Of a stretch of 8,872 bases of DNA, positions 1 to 5,506 are shown in pieces; the stretch's first letter is position 1, and each line of letters begins with the position of its first letter. This DNA is from an uncultured Lachnospiraceae bacterium (GTDB lineage: Bacteria; Bacillota; Clostridia; Lachnospirales; Lachnospiraceae), in assembly GCA_910576535.1 (NCBI GenBank), contig CAJTKK010000026.1, forward strand, positions 1-8,872, read 5' to 3'. The position numbers and the translations under genes were made by a program. Below the pieces are notes generated by a model that worked only from the letters and a program-made list of their open reading frames with translations, ran no database searches and was not told the origin of the DNA.

Positions 1-241
1 GATAGCGTATCGCCGCCCTTGACGGTGTAAACCGTGCCGGACGATTCCGCCGGGGCGGATGCCGCTGCTCCGCCGATGGAAAGTTTCCACCCAACAACGA
101 TATAATCCCTTGTCATAGCCGGGTATTTGCCCTTGTTTGCCGCTAAAATGGCATCAACCGAAGTATTGTATGCCTTGGCGATCTTGGATAGCGTATCGCC
201 GCCCTTGACGGTGTAAACCGTGCCGGACGATTCCGCCGGGG
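1..241 (-). repeat. LysM tandem repeat with 55-bp perfect identity
   Basis: Positions 1-55 and 187-241 are identical, starting gatagcgtatcgccgccc. The period is 186 bp (62 codons). Each copy encodes the PAESSGTVYTVKGGDTL linker and LysM start. Complete identity over 55 bp suggests recent duplication or gene conversion of a LysM module. The repeat array may continue past the left edge. Confidence 0.9.
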
Positions 242-1304
242 GATTGCTTGCCGTCTGGCCCCCTGTTGCTAATCCGCCGGATGCGTACTTGTCAAAATAA
301 CGCTGCCCATATTCCGCCCTTTTTTCCTTGACGGAATCCCCCATATTCGCCGGCCTTTCGTACCCGGTCAACACTGCATCCGAAGCAGCCTTGACGGAAT
401 CGGCGGATTTCAGCACGGACATAACCGCTTTGTACCCGGAAATCTCTTTCCACAAAAATTCAAGCTGCATCGTCAAATCTCCGATTGATGCGCCTTTTCC
501 CCTTGCGTAATCAAGAAGTGCCTGTTTGCGTGTGTGATATGTCCACTGCGCCAATCCGTACCCGGCGGCATCCCGGACGAAATTGCTATATGTTCCGGCA
601 TCCACGGCGGCGGTATATTCCGCATCTGACATATTCAGCTTCTTTTCATAGCTGTTTTGCAGATTCCGGGGATTCAGTGCGCTTTCAGCGTAAAGATTGC
701 CCATCAGTCCGGCGATGGCGTAAGCATTCAGCCCCTTTTCTTTGAGAAATCCCCAAATCACGGCGGCATTATCCGCCGGGGGCTGTTTGTCCTTGCTGTC
801 CGCCTTTGCTGCATAGTTCGGGGCAATATACCCCCGGATGTATCGCTCATTGATGGCGATTACCCGATAATCCACGGAATCCCGGATATTTCCCTCAACG
901 ATGCGGATATTTCCGCCGGACACGGCAACAACCATCCCGATATGGTCGGCCGCCCCTGTGCAATCCCCGATTCCGTTATCCTGCCAATCATAAAGGACAT
1001 AATCCCCGGAATCCGGCACATAGGAATCATTTTCCACCCAAATCCCCATCTTTTTGGCAAGTGCAATCATCTTTTCACAACTGCATTCTGTCGGGATGAT
1101 GTCCGTGTACCCGGCGGCGATGGCGGCGGCGGATGCTGCCGTGGCGCACCACGCATCACTATATTTTACCCTGTACCCCCTTGCAAGAGGGGAATGCCCG
1201 TTGTAAAGGTCAATAATGGACTTGTGGCTTCCATCTGCTTCCTTTTTGCCGGCCCATCCCGTGAAAATGCCTACAATTTTATTTCTCGCTTCTCTTTCTG
1301 TCAT
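1..1304 (-). CDS. Modular phage endolysin: CHAP/NlpC-like + lysozyme-like + LysM repeats (3' end outside window)
   Basis: 434 codons are visible from the ATG at 1304 (AGGAGG 10 nt upstream); the frame runs off the left edge. Residues about 1-160 look like a CHAP/NlpC-type cysteine amidase or peptidase, with DAWCATAA (C53 the likely nucleophile) and ADHIGMVVAV (H121 the likely partner), followed by a conserved-looking RIVEGN. Residues about 180-290 match the phage tail lysozyme type (WGFLKEKGLNAYAIAGLMGN, then LYAESALNP with E207 a likely catalytic Glu, and GYGLAQWT). After a linker, a complete LysM repeat spans about 363-409 (VYTVKGGDTLSKIAKAYNTS...) and a second begins at about 425. The enzyme should cut both glycan and peptide bonds of peptidoglycan, with LysM binding the wall. 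No signal peptide is seen, so export depends on the holin. Confidence 0.88.
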   Translation of the reverse strand, partial: MTEREARNKIVGIFTGWAGKKEADGSHKSIIDLYNGHSPLARGYRVKYSDAWCATAASAAAIAAGYTDIIPTECSCEKMIALAKKMGIWVENDSYVPDSGDYVLYDWQDNGIGDCTGAADHIGMVVAVSGGNIRIVEGNIRDSVDYRVIAINERYIRGYIAPNYAAKADSKDKQPPADNAAVIWGFLKEKGLNAYAIAGLMGNLYAESALNPRNLQNSYEKKLNMSDAEYTAAVDAGTYSNFVRDAAGYGLAQWTYHTRKQALLDYARGKGASIGDLTMQLEFLWKEISGYKAVMSVLKSADSVKAASDAVLTGYERPANMGDSVKEKRAEYGQRYFDKYASGGLATGGQTASNPPAESSGTVYTVKGGDTLSKIAKAYNTSVDAILAANKGKYPAMTRDYIVVGWKLSIGGAAASAPAESSGTVYTVKGGDTL

Positions 1305-1332
1305 GATCTCGTTTCCTCCTGTTAAACAGAAA

Positions 1333-1352
1333 GGGCGGCATCGCTGCCGCCC
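1333..1352 (-). terminator. Hairpin between holin and endolysin genes
   Basis: Plus-strand gggcggca (1333-1340) pairs with tgccgccc (1345-1352) around a 4-nt loop. On the coding strand the stem is followed by TTTCTGTTT. It resembles the hairpin after the variable-protein gene in stem sequence and T-rich tail. As it lies just before the endolysin ribosome site, it could be a partial terminator or could protect the message or slow translation. Confidence 0.6.
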
Positions 1353-1365
1353 GTGGGTCAAATAG

Positions 1366-1674
1366 TTATTCGCTTTTCTTTTCATCGGGCGGCGTTCCGC
1401 TTGTGCTGATTCCGCCAATCTTTCCGCCCGTCTTTGCGCTCCCGGATTCCTCCATGATTTCCGAAACGCTGTCAACGGTCGTTTTGATTACGGTTGCAAC
1501 GGCGGCGGCATCAATATTCCCCTCGATGATGTTATAGGCAATCGTGGCTGCAGCCGCAACAATGATGCAGATAATCTGAATCAAGGGGGAATCGGTGTTT
1601 CCCAATGCGCCACATACAGCAATGATTACCGTTAAGATGGTAAGCAAGAATTTTCTGCTTTTCAGTTTTTGCAT
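1366..1674 (-). CDS. Phage holin candidate (two membrane helices, 102 aa)
   Basis: This small protein fits a holin by size, topology and neighbours; holins make the membrane lesions that release the endolysin. After a basic N-terminus (MQKLKSRK) there are two hydrophobic helices: about 9-25 (FLLTILTVIIAVCGALG) and 31-47 (PLIQIICIIVAAAATIA). A polar, Gly/Ser/Glu-rich C-terminal tail ends in EKKSE. The frame is open upstream to 1710, but the ATG at 1674 has AGAAAGGAG with 10-nt spacing, so that start is chosen. The gene sits between xhlA and the endolysin. The exact holin family is not assigned; the tail is longer than in many. Confidence 0.8.
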   Translation of the reverse strand: MQKLKSRKFLLTILTVIIAVCGALGNTDSPLIQIICIIVAAAATIAYNIIEGNIDAAAVATVIKTTVDSVSEIMEESGSAKTGGKIGGISTSGTPPDEKKSE

Positions 1675-1679
1675 GGTTT

Positions 1680-1835
1680 TTATGCTCCTTTCTGTTTTTT
1701 CATGCACCACGCCGCCCAGATATGTCTTTGTGCGCTCCTGTGCGCCCTATTTACAGCTTTTTCTGTTTCCGGCGTGGATTTATGCCCCGGCTCTTTTTGG
1801 GGGCGTTCTCGCCCGTTCCGTGCGCCTGTATGGGG
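1680..1835 (-). other. Spacer between xhlA and holin with an in-frame open stretch after the xhlA stop
   Basis: After the xhlA TGA (1838-1836) the same frame stays open for 51 codons to TAA at 1682-1680, inside the holin ribosome site. The reading (PHTGARNGRERPQKEPGHKS at its start) is very basic and ends in AAWCMKKQKGA. No start with a ribosome site was found inside it. It could be chance, a decayed gene or a small uncalled gene. No promoter is clear. Confidence 0.3.
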
Positions 1836-2114
1836 TCAAATTCCCATTCCAAGCTTCACGAAACAGAAAATCACTCCGACAAGTGATGTGATAACGGCGG
1901 CCACAACCGTCCGGGCAAGCCACTGATTCCGGCTTTCAAGTTGTTTGATGCGGTTAAGGTTGTCTTTGACATCATCTTTCAGAATCGCCAACTCCTTTTC
2001 GGCATCGTAGAATCTTTTCTTAAACTCTCCATAGCCGTCCAGTTTTTCCTCAATCCGTGTCAAACGCTCCATCACTTGCACTTCGAATGATTCTCCATTG
2101 TACCCTTCAGACAT
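1836..2114 (-). CDS. xhlA: XhlA-like haemolysin/holin-associated membrane protein
   Basis: This 92-aa protein has the layout of the XhlA family of phage lysis cassettes (as in Bacillus PBSX). It has a hydrophilic N-terminal half that forms a coiled coil (about 15-62, with heptad-like leucines in MERLTRIEEKLDGYGEF and LAILKDDVKDNLNRIKQL), followed by one C-terminal membrane helix (about 67-89, VVAAVITSLVGVIFCFV). In that system XhlA works with a holin and an amidase in cell lysis. The same three-gene order follows here, holin and then endolysin. The start follows AAGGAG with 10-nt spacing. It begins 42 bp after the RT stop, past the terminator-like cluster, so the lysis genes may have their own promoter or rely on readthrough. 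Confidence 0.85.
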   Translation of the reverse strand: MSEGYNGESFEVQVMERLTRIEEKLDGYGEFKKRFYDAEKELAILKDDVKDNLNRIKQLESRNQWLARTVVAAVITSLVGVIFCFVKLGMGI

Positions 2115-2145
2115 AAGGCATTATCTCCTTTCTGCTAGAATAAAA

Positions 2146-2212
2146 ATAACCGCCTATTATGGCGGCGATTTTCTATGTGGTATTAGCACAAACTCCGCCG
2201 CTAGGCGGTTAT
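2146..2212 (-). terminator. Palindromic cluster at the 3' end of the RT gene, probable terminator
   Basis: Two 5-bp hairpins lie here: ccgcc/ggcgg at 2150-2165 with a 6-nt loop, and ccgcc/ggcgg at 2195-2208 with a 4-nt loop. The outer arms also form a perfect 11-bp inverted repeat (2146-2156 with 2202-2212), so two alternative folds are possible. On the coding strand the promoter-distal hairpin is followed by TTATTTTTATT, a terminator-like tail that would end the DGR transcript before the lysis genes. The cluster overlaps the last RT codons. Confidence 0.55.
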
Positions 2213-3254
2213 AAATATTTTGATTGCTGCAATGTTTGAACATTCCCCGGTAACTCTGGTAAGTGTTGTTTGCTTTCTTAAAGGATGTTCGCCCCTCATT
2301 GTATTTTCTGGCAACGCATTTCAGACATCGCCTTGTCCTTTTAAGGGTACTCTTTCGGATTTTGATGCGCCGTGTATTGACAAGTGCGCCCACATACTCC
2401 ACGGAACGATTTGCCGGGATGATTGCGGTCTTATTGTTCAATTCAAGATGCAATTCCTCATTCAGAAATCTTTCAATTTCATCTTTGATTCCGTGCAATT
2501 CCTGTTTATCCGGCCACAAGATAATAATATCGTCTGCCGTCCGCTGATAGTAATGGATTTTCAGTTTGTGCTTGCAAAATAAATCTAATTCGTGCAAGTA
2601 GATATTTGCAAACATCTGTGATGTCAAATTGCCTATTGGCATCCCGGTGGAATAAATCCATTCATCCCGTGGCAATTCCGTAGGCATACAGCCGGAAGGA
2701 AGCCCGAAAGCCGTATTCTCGCAATTTATTATCTTGTCAAGCAAATTCATAATCCGCTTGTCCTTGATATGTTTTGCAAGGATTTTCAGCAGTATTTCGT
2801 GGTCGATTCTGTAAAAGTATTTGCTTATGTCAAGTTTAAGGATATAATATTTCTTACTGCTCCTGTTGGCTTTCCGAAGCCAATATTGCAGCCTTTCCCT
2901 TGCCCTCACTGGCCCCTTATCTTTCCGGCATCCGTAGCTGTCATATATGTACATCTTTTCATACAACGGATTCAATTTCCTGTAGATAGCCCATTGCACA
3001 ACACGATCACGGAATTGCAAAGCCATTATGATGCGTGGCTTCGGTATTTTTATTTCTTTCGCCCGGTATGGCCCAACCTCATAGCTTCCCCATATCAATT
3101 CATTTTGAATCTGGATAAGTTCTTCGGTCAATTCCGCCGTGAATCTCAATGTTTCGCCCCGGTAACGCTTTCCATTTCCGGCTGCTTTCCTGTATGCCAT
3201 AAGCAGATTTTCAAAATCCACAATTTCATCAAAAGTCAAATCAAACTGTTTCAT
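2157..3254 (-). CDS. DGR reverse transcriptase (with TADD instead of YxDD)
   Basis: This 365-aa reverse transcriptase copies TR RNA with adenine-directed errors. Motifs appear in the RT order: KPRIIMALQFRDRVVQWAI (72-90), YDSYGCRKDKGP (104-115), YILKLDISKYFYRID (137-151, catalytic D142), GMPIGNLTSQMFANIYL (204-220), RTADDIIIL (238-246, catalytic D241 and D242), NNKTAII (273-279) and VEYVGALV (285-292). IGNLTSQ is the DGR-type form of the QGxxxSP motif of group II intron RTs. There is no maturase or HNH domain, so an intron RT is unlikely, and the adjacent TR, VR and Avd settle the class. The Tyr of the YxDD box is Thr (ACG at 2540-2538). The length fits DGR RTs. The start follows AAAGGAG by 9 nt. 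The tail after about 300 is basic and may bind Avd or RNA. Confidence 0.95.
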   Translation of the reverse strand: MKQFDLTFDEIVDFENLLMAYRKAAGNGKRYRGETLRFTAELTEELIQIQNELIWGSYEVGPYRAKEIKIPKPRIIMALQFRDRVVQWAIYRKLNPLYEKMYIYDSYGCRKDKGPVRARERLQYWLRKANRSSKKYYILKLDISKYFYRIDHEILLKILAKHIKDKRIMNLLDKIINCENTAFGLPSGCMPTELPRDEWIYSTGMPIGNLTSQMFANIYLHELDLFCKHKLKIHYYQRTADDIIILWPDKQELHGIKDEIERFLNEELHLELNNKTAIIPANRSVEYVGALVNTRRIKIRKSTLKRTRRCLKCVARKYNEGRTSFKKANNTYQSYRGMFKHCSNQNIYNRLAAEFVLIPHRKSPP

Positions 3255-3268
3255 GCTCTGATTCTCCT

Positions 3269-3385
3269 TTATAAGTTGCTGCTCGTTGCAAATATGGCTT
3301 GCGCCGTTCCGCCGTCTGGCGTACTGTCTGCATTAGCAGCGGTTTTAATATCCCCTTTCGGGGCGGAAATAAGCCCCTTACCCAT
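3269..3385 (-). CDS. Possible 38-aa ORF between TR and RT (uncertain)
   Basis: A frame of 38 codons starts at ATG 3385 with MGKGLISAPKGDIK and ends with TAA at 3271-3269, next to the RT ribosome site. The composition looks protein-like (Ala, Thr, Gly, Asp), but there is no good ribosome site before the ATG. The region is expected to be structured DGR RNA. It may be chance, or a leader that couples ribosomes to RT. Confidence 0.2.
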   Translation of the reverse strand: MGKGLISAPKGDIKTAANADSTPDGGTAQAIFATSSNL

Positions 3386-3397
3386 TTAGTTATGCTG

Positions 3398-3419
3398 TTG
3401 CAAGTCCGTAAACTTGCAA
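3398..3419 (-). ncRNA. Hairpin just downstream of TR (candidate DGR RNA spacer element)
   Basis: Plus-strand ttgcaagt at 3398-3405 pairs perfectly with acttgcaa at 3412-3419, around a 6-nt loop. It begins 12 nt after the coding-strand 3' end of TR. There is no run of T's after it, so it is not an obvious terminator. By analogy with the structured spacer of the BPP-1 DGR RNA it may help present the RNA for priming. The structure is seen in the sequence; the function is inference. Confidence 0.5.
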
Positions 3420-3431
3420 ATCTGATTCAAA

Positions 3432-3551
3432 TGGTAAGCGGAGAAGAAGCCGATGTTGCCGTTCACATTGGAGCGCAAGTTGTTCAAATTCAACGCCGAA
3501 GAACCGCCGTTCGAAGTGTTGTTGTAGCTGCCGCCCCGGATAGGCACACGC
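3432..3551 (-). repeat. DGR template repeat (TR)
   Basis: This noncoding 120-bp donor copy lies between avd (ends 3604) and the RT gene (starts 3254). Read in the frame matching VR it would encode nine Asn codons (AAC/AAT), plus ATC, ACC-like and AGC codons, at the variable sites. That bias is typical of TRs because mutating the first two A's of AAY can yield many amino acids. It has 25 A's on the coding strand, of which 13 differ in VR. It is probably transcribed as part of an RNA running from avd toward RT. A clear dedicated promoter is not visible; an AT-rich stretch at about 3560-3595 is the only candidate. Confidence 0.95.
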
Positions 3552-3603
3552 CAATGGCCCATTCCCGAAGAAAATACAATCTATAAATCAATTTGCATTT
3601 CTT

Positions 3604-4026
3604 TCATTTGCTCACATTCTTAATCCAACCACCCAAAAGCCGCCCAATCTCGTTTAGCTGCCTTGCAATCAGTTCATACCGCTTTATGTCGATATAGTGC
3701 AAGTCATATGATAAATCGTTAAGCATACGCAACATTTCAAGTCGCACATCGGCATCCTGTAGCGTGGTCTTTTTGTAGTATTTTTTCCGTGCCTGTATAA
3801 TCAGAAAAAGAAATTCATACAGGTTTTGTTTATAGTCCGCCACAAGTCCTAATTTTTCAGATTTCGGATATTTCACAAAAGCCGTATAAAGGTATTGCAG
3901 CAAGTCCCGGATTTTCTGAAGCGTCACAAATCCGGCTTTATCCTCATTCATTTTGTTTATTTCGTCCTGTGGGATTTGTTGCGCTTGCACCGTCTGATTC
4001 CCCGGCGGTTGTTTTGGATTTTCCAT
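3604..4026 (-). CDS. avd: Avd, DGR accessory variability determinant
   Basis: This 140-aa protein is the DGR accessory factor. Avd forms a pentameric four-helix-bundle barrel that binds RT and the TR RNA and is needed for retrohoming. After a Pro/Gln-rich N-terminal tail (1-30) there are four predicted helices: about 33-50, 57-84, 89-107 and 110-136. The first loop reads YPKSEKLGL, like the FPKxEk-L motif of the family, and the surface is basic (ARKKYYKK, 79-86), as expected for nucleic-acid binding. The frame is open to 4086, but the ATG at 4026 has AAAGGA 8 nt upstream, and the longer version would include the hairpin at 4055-4072. It lies 81 bp after the variable-protein gene and 52 bp before TR. 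The N-terminal tail is longer than in most Avd proteins. Confidence 0.9.
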   Translation of the reverse strand: MENPKQPPGNQTVQAQQIPQDEINKMNEDKAGFVTLQKIRDLLQYLYTAFVKYPKSEKLGLVADYKQNLYEFLFLIIQARKKYYKKTTLQDADVRLEMLRMLNDLSYDLHYIDIKRYELIARQLNEIGRLLGGWIKNVSK

Positions 4027-4054
4027 CCTCTCATTCCTTTCGTGTGAAAATAAA

Positions 4055-4072
4055 GGGCGGCTATCGCCGCCC
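4055..4072 (-). terminator. GC-rich hairpin between variable-protein gene and avd; terminator and/or DGR target hairpin
   Basis: Plus-strand gggcggc at 4055-4061 pairs with gccgccc at 4066-4072 around the 4-nt loop tatc (GATA on the coding strand). On the coding strand it is followed by TTTATTTT, so it fits an intrinsic terminator that would limit expression of avd and RT compared with the tail genes. BPP-1 also has a short-stem, 4-nt-loop hairpin downstream of VR that is needed for target recognition, but only a few bases from VR. Here the hairpin is about 42 bp beyond VR. Confidence 0.6.
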
Positions 4073-4107
4073 CAAACAGGAAACATATTTCAGCAGACAG
4101 GATTCAA

Positions 4108-5109
4108 CTACTCTTGGTAAGCGGAGAAGAAGCCGACGTAGCCGTACACATGGGAGCGCAAGTCGTGCAAACTCAACGCCGAAGAACCGCCGCCCGAAGG
4201 GTTGTCGTAGCCGCCGCCCCGGAAAGGCACACGCTCCCCAGACAAGTCAATCCAGAAATGCCCGGTATTTGTAACGCCGCTTACAGGCGCAAGCAGCAAT
4301 TCCATTATGATTTCGGGAAGCGTGATGGAATCCGCCGCCGCAATCGCCGAAAAAACCTTGTTATGTGTGCCTGTTGTCACTACAGCCGTTCCGATGTTGC
4401 CGGATGCGTTGAAGTGCAGAGTTCCGCTTGTGCCGGGGTCTACCAAACTTCCGTCCGGCTTGATGGCTTTCCATGCCGTTGAAGCGGCCGCATGGGAAAC
4501 TTGCAACGCCGGGGCGTTGCCCTCCATCACCTGTATTTCGCCGTTTACTATCCTCATTCCAGAAAGCCGTTTCCAGAGATTCCCAACGAAATCAGAGATT
4601 CCGCCCGGTGTTCCGTCATGATTCCATGTAACTGGGCCGCTGCCCGTTGCTGTCCGGCCGGCGGAATCCTTTGCCCCTACTTCGTAGGCATGGGAGTGGC
4701 TTTTCCCGTAATTGCTGTTTCCTCTCGGCTCATATCCGATCTTGTGCATCAAATGGACGATTGCGGCCCATTCCGCAAAGGACATTTGATGCCAATGAAG
4801 CCCCTTTGCATTGCAGAATCCCATTTCCGCATCAAAATTGTATGAGTGCGCCGGGATTACATTCGGCCAACTGTACGCACGGCCATCCACAACGCAGTTA
4901 AGGAATTTACTGGCGTAGAAAACATCCTTTTCAACGCTGCCCTGTTTCCATGCAGAATGCACGATCTCACTTCCGCCGAAAAGCTGTGCATTCGTCATTT
5001 TGTAAAAAGGATTCATAAAGGACGGCAAATCAGCGTTGTCCATGATGATTGTTGTTTTTCCTCCGGAAATGCCCTCCGTTGCAAATTTCAGACTGTCAAA
5101 ATTAGCCAT
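4108..5109 (-). CDS. DGR variable protein, C-type-lectin-like tail adhesin candidate
   Basis: This 333-aa protein is the diversified target of the retroelement. The chosen start (MANFDSLKF) follows AAGGAG by 9 nt; an in-frame ATG nine codons upstream at 5136 lacks this spacing. The C-terminal part has features of the FGE-sulfatase/C-type-lectin fold used by DGR variable proteins: an AEW segment (112-114), SDFVGNLW (172-179) resembling GNxW, SGMRIVNG (183-190), and a terminal RVPFRGGGY...YGYVGFFSAY. Residues 293-332 are encoded by VR. Relative to TR, residues 296, 300, 302, 304, 306, 313, 315, 316, 320, 322, 324 and 325 are changed, while the RGG, SS, L and GFFSAY scaffold residues are kept. 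In BPP-1 the equivalent protein Mtd is the receptor-binding tail tip. That role fits here because the gene follows the baseplate and tail genes. No signal peptide is seen, as expected for a virion protein. Confidence 0.9.
   Translation of the reverse strand: MANFDSLKFATEGISGGKTTIIMDNADLPSFMNPFYKMTNAQLFGGSEIVHSAWKQGSVEKDVFYASKFLNCVVDGRAYSWPNVIPAHSYNFDAEMGFCNAKGLHWHQMSFAEWAAIVHLMHKIGYEPRGNSNYGKSHSHAYEVGAKDSAGRTATGSGPVTWNHDGTPGGISDFVGNLWKRLSGMRIVNGEIQVMEGNAPALQVSHAAASTAWKAIKPDGSLVDPGTSGTLHFNASGNIGTAVVTTGTHNKVFSAIAAADSITLPEIIMELLLAPVSGVTNTGHFWIDLSGERVPFRGGGYDNPSGGGSSALSLHDLRSHVYGYVGFFSAYQE
4115..4234 (-). repeat. DGR variable repeat (VR)
   Basis: This 120-bp segment encodes the last 40 full residues of the variable protein bar one. 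It aligns without gaps to TR at 3432-3551 (offset 683), with 107 of 120 positions identical. All 13 differences fall where TR has T on the plus strand, that is A on the coding strand. The coding-strand changes are 7 A to G, 3 A to T and 3 A to C. The last 22 bp at the coding 3' end (4115-4136) are unchanged and probably contain the initiation-of-mutagenic-homing sequence. Homology stops sharply at both ends. Confidence 0.95.
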
Positions 5110-5506
5110 TTTCCACCACTCCTTCCCTAAGCGCAAATAATGTCAATGTAACATTGTCCATTGAAAACGGGATGGGTATGCGGTCAATTCTGCTGCCGGA
5201 TGCGCCCATTCCGCCGCCGATTTCCCCGGAATCTCCGTCTGCATGGGATTCCCCGGCTTCCGGCATTTCCTCCGCTTCCACCGGGATTTCCTCATAAACC
5301 CTTGCCGGAATGTCGATTTGTGCCACATAATCCCTTCCGATGCCCGTAATAAGCCCACCGAAGTCATCCGTTGAAATGTCGATATTCACATCTGCATCCG
5401 CTTCTTTCTTTTCCAGATTCAGCATGATCTCATCATCGAAAGTGATTTTGCTTCCGCTGACATCGTAAGGGATTTTCGGCCCCTCGTTTGCGTTGATAAC
5501 TTTCAT
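5102..5506 (-). CDS. Acidic hypothetical tail-region protein (134 aa)
   Basis: This 134-aa product begins MKVINANEGPKIPYDVSGSK and is strongly acidic in the middle (NLEKKEADADVNIDISTDD, about 30-48; a run of Glu around 73-90). It has a Gly/Ser-rich linker (about 91-105) and a C-terminal beta-like segment RIPIPFSMDNVTLTLFALRE. No family is recognised. It is translationally linked on both sides: its ATG overlaps the stop of the 57-aa gene (ATGA), and its last 8 bp overlap the start of the DGR variable-protein gene. The variable protein's ribosome site (AAGGAG) lies within its last codons. Tight coupling to a diversified adhesin suggests a partner, chaperone or fibre-shaft role, but this is inference from position only. 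Confidence 0.75.
   Translation of the reverse strand: MKVINANEGPKIPYDVSGSKITFDDEIMLNLEKKEADADVNIDISTDDFGGLITGIGRDYVAQIDIPARVYEEIPVEAEEMPEAGESHADGDSGEIGGGMGASGSRIDRIPIPFSMDNVTLTLFALREGVVENG

Larger units (their letters stand above)
3255..3603 (-). other. TR-containing intergenic region between avd and RT
   Basis: This 349-bp stretch has no convincing long gene. In transcription order it holds a 52-bp AT-rich leader after avd, TR (3551-3432), an 8-bp-stem hairpin just after TR (3419-3398), and about 130 nt more before the RT ribosome site. A weak 4-bp GC hairpin with a GAAA loop (coding strand) sits at 3363-3352. The RNA downstream of TR in BPP-1 is a structured spacer that primes cDNA synthesis and binds RT-Avd; the same role is likely here by position. 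A 38-codon reading frame lies at 3385-3269. Confidence 0.7.

Noticed and set aside
657..1325. 222-codon plus-strand frame opposite the endolysin gene
   Set aside because: It lies entirely antisense to clear endolysin domains, has no ribosome site and no recognisable protein features.
2157..3254. Group II intron or abortive-infection RT
   Set aside because: There is no maturase or HNH domain and no intron RNA; the IGxxxSQ motif and the adjacent TR, VR and Avd show it is a DGR RT.
3352..3363. cccc/gggg hairpin with GAAA loop (coding strand) as the BPP-1-type DGR hairpin
   Set aside because: The stem is only 4 bp, and it lies downstream of TR rather than VR, so it is too weak to call despite the matching loop.
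3299..3586. Plus-strand open frame crossing TR
   Set aside because: It is the antisense of TR and the spacer, has no ribosome site, and its openness follows from the antisense of the VR-like codons. The plus-strand frame 4114-4482 over VR is the same effect.
4027..4086. Longer avd start at 4086
   Set aside because: It would place the GC hairpin inside the coding region and lacks a ribosome site; the ATG at 4026 has AAAGGA at good spacing.
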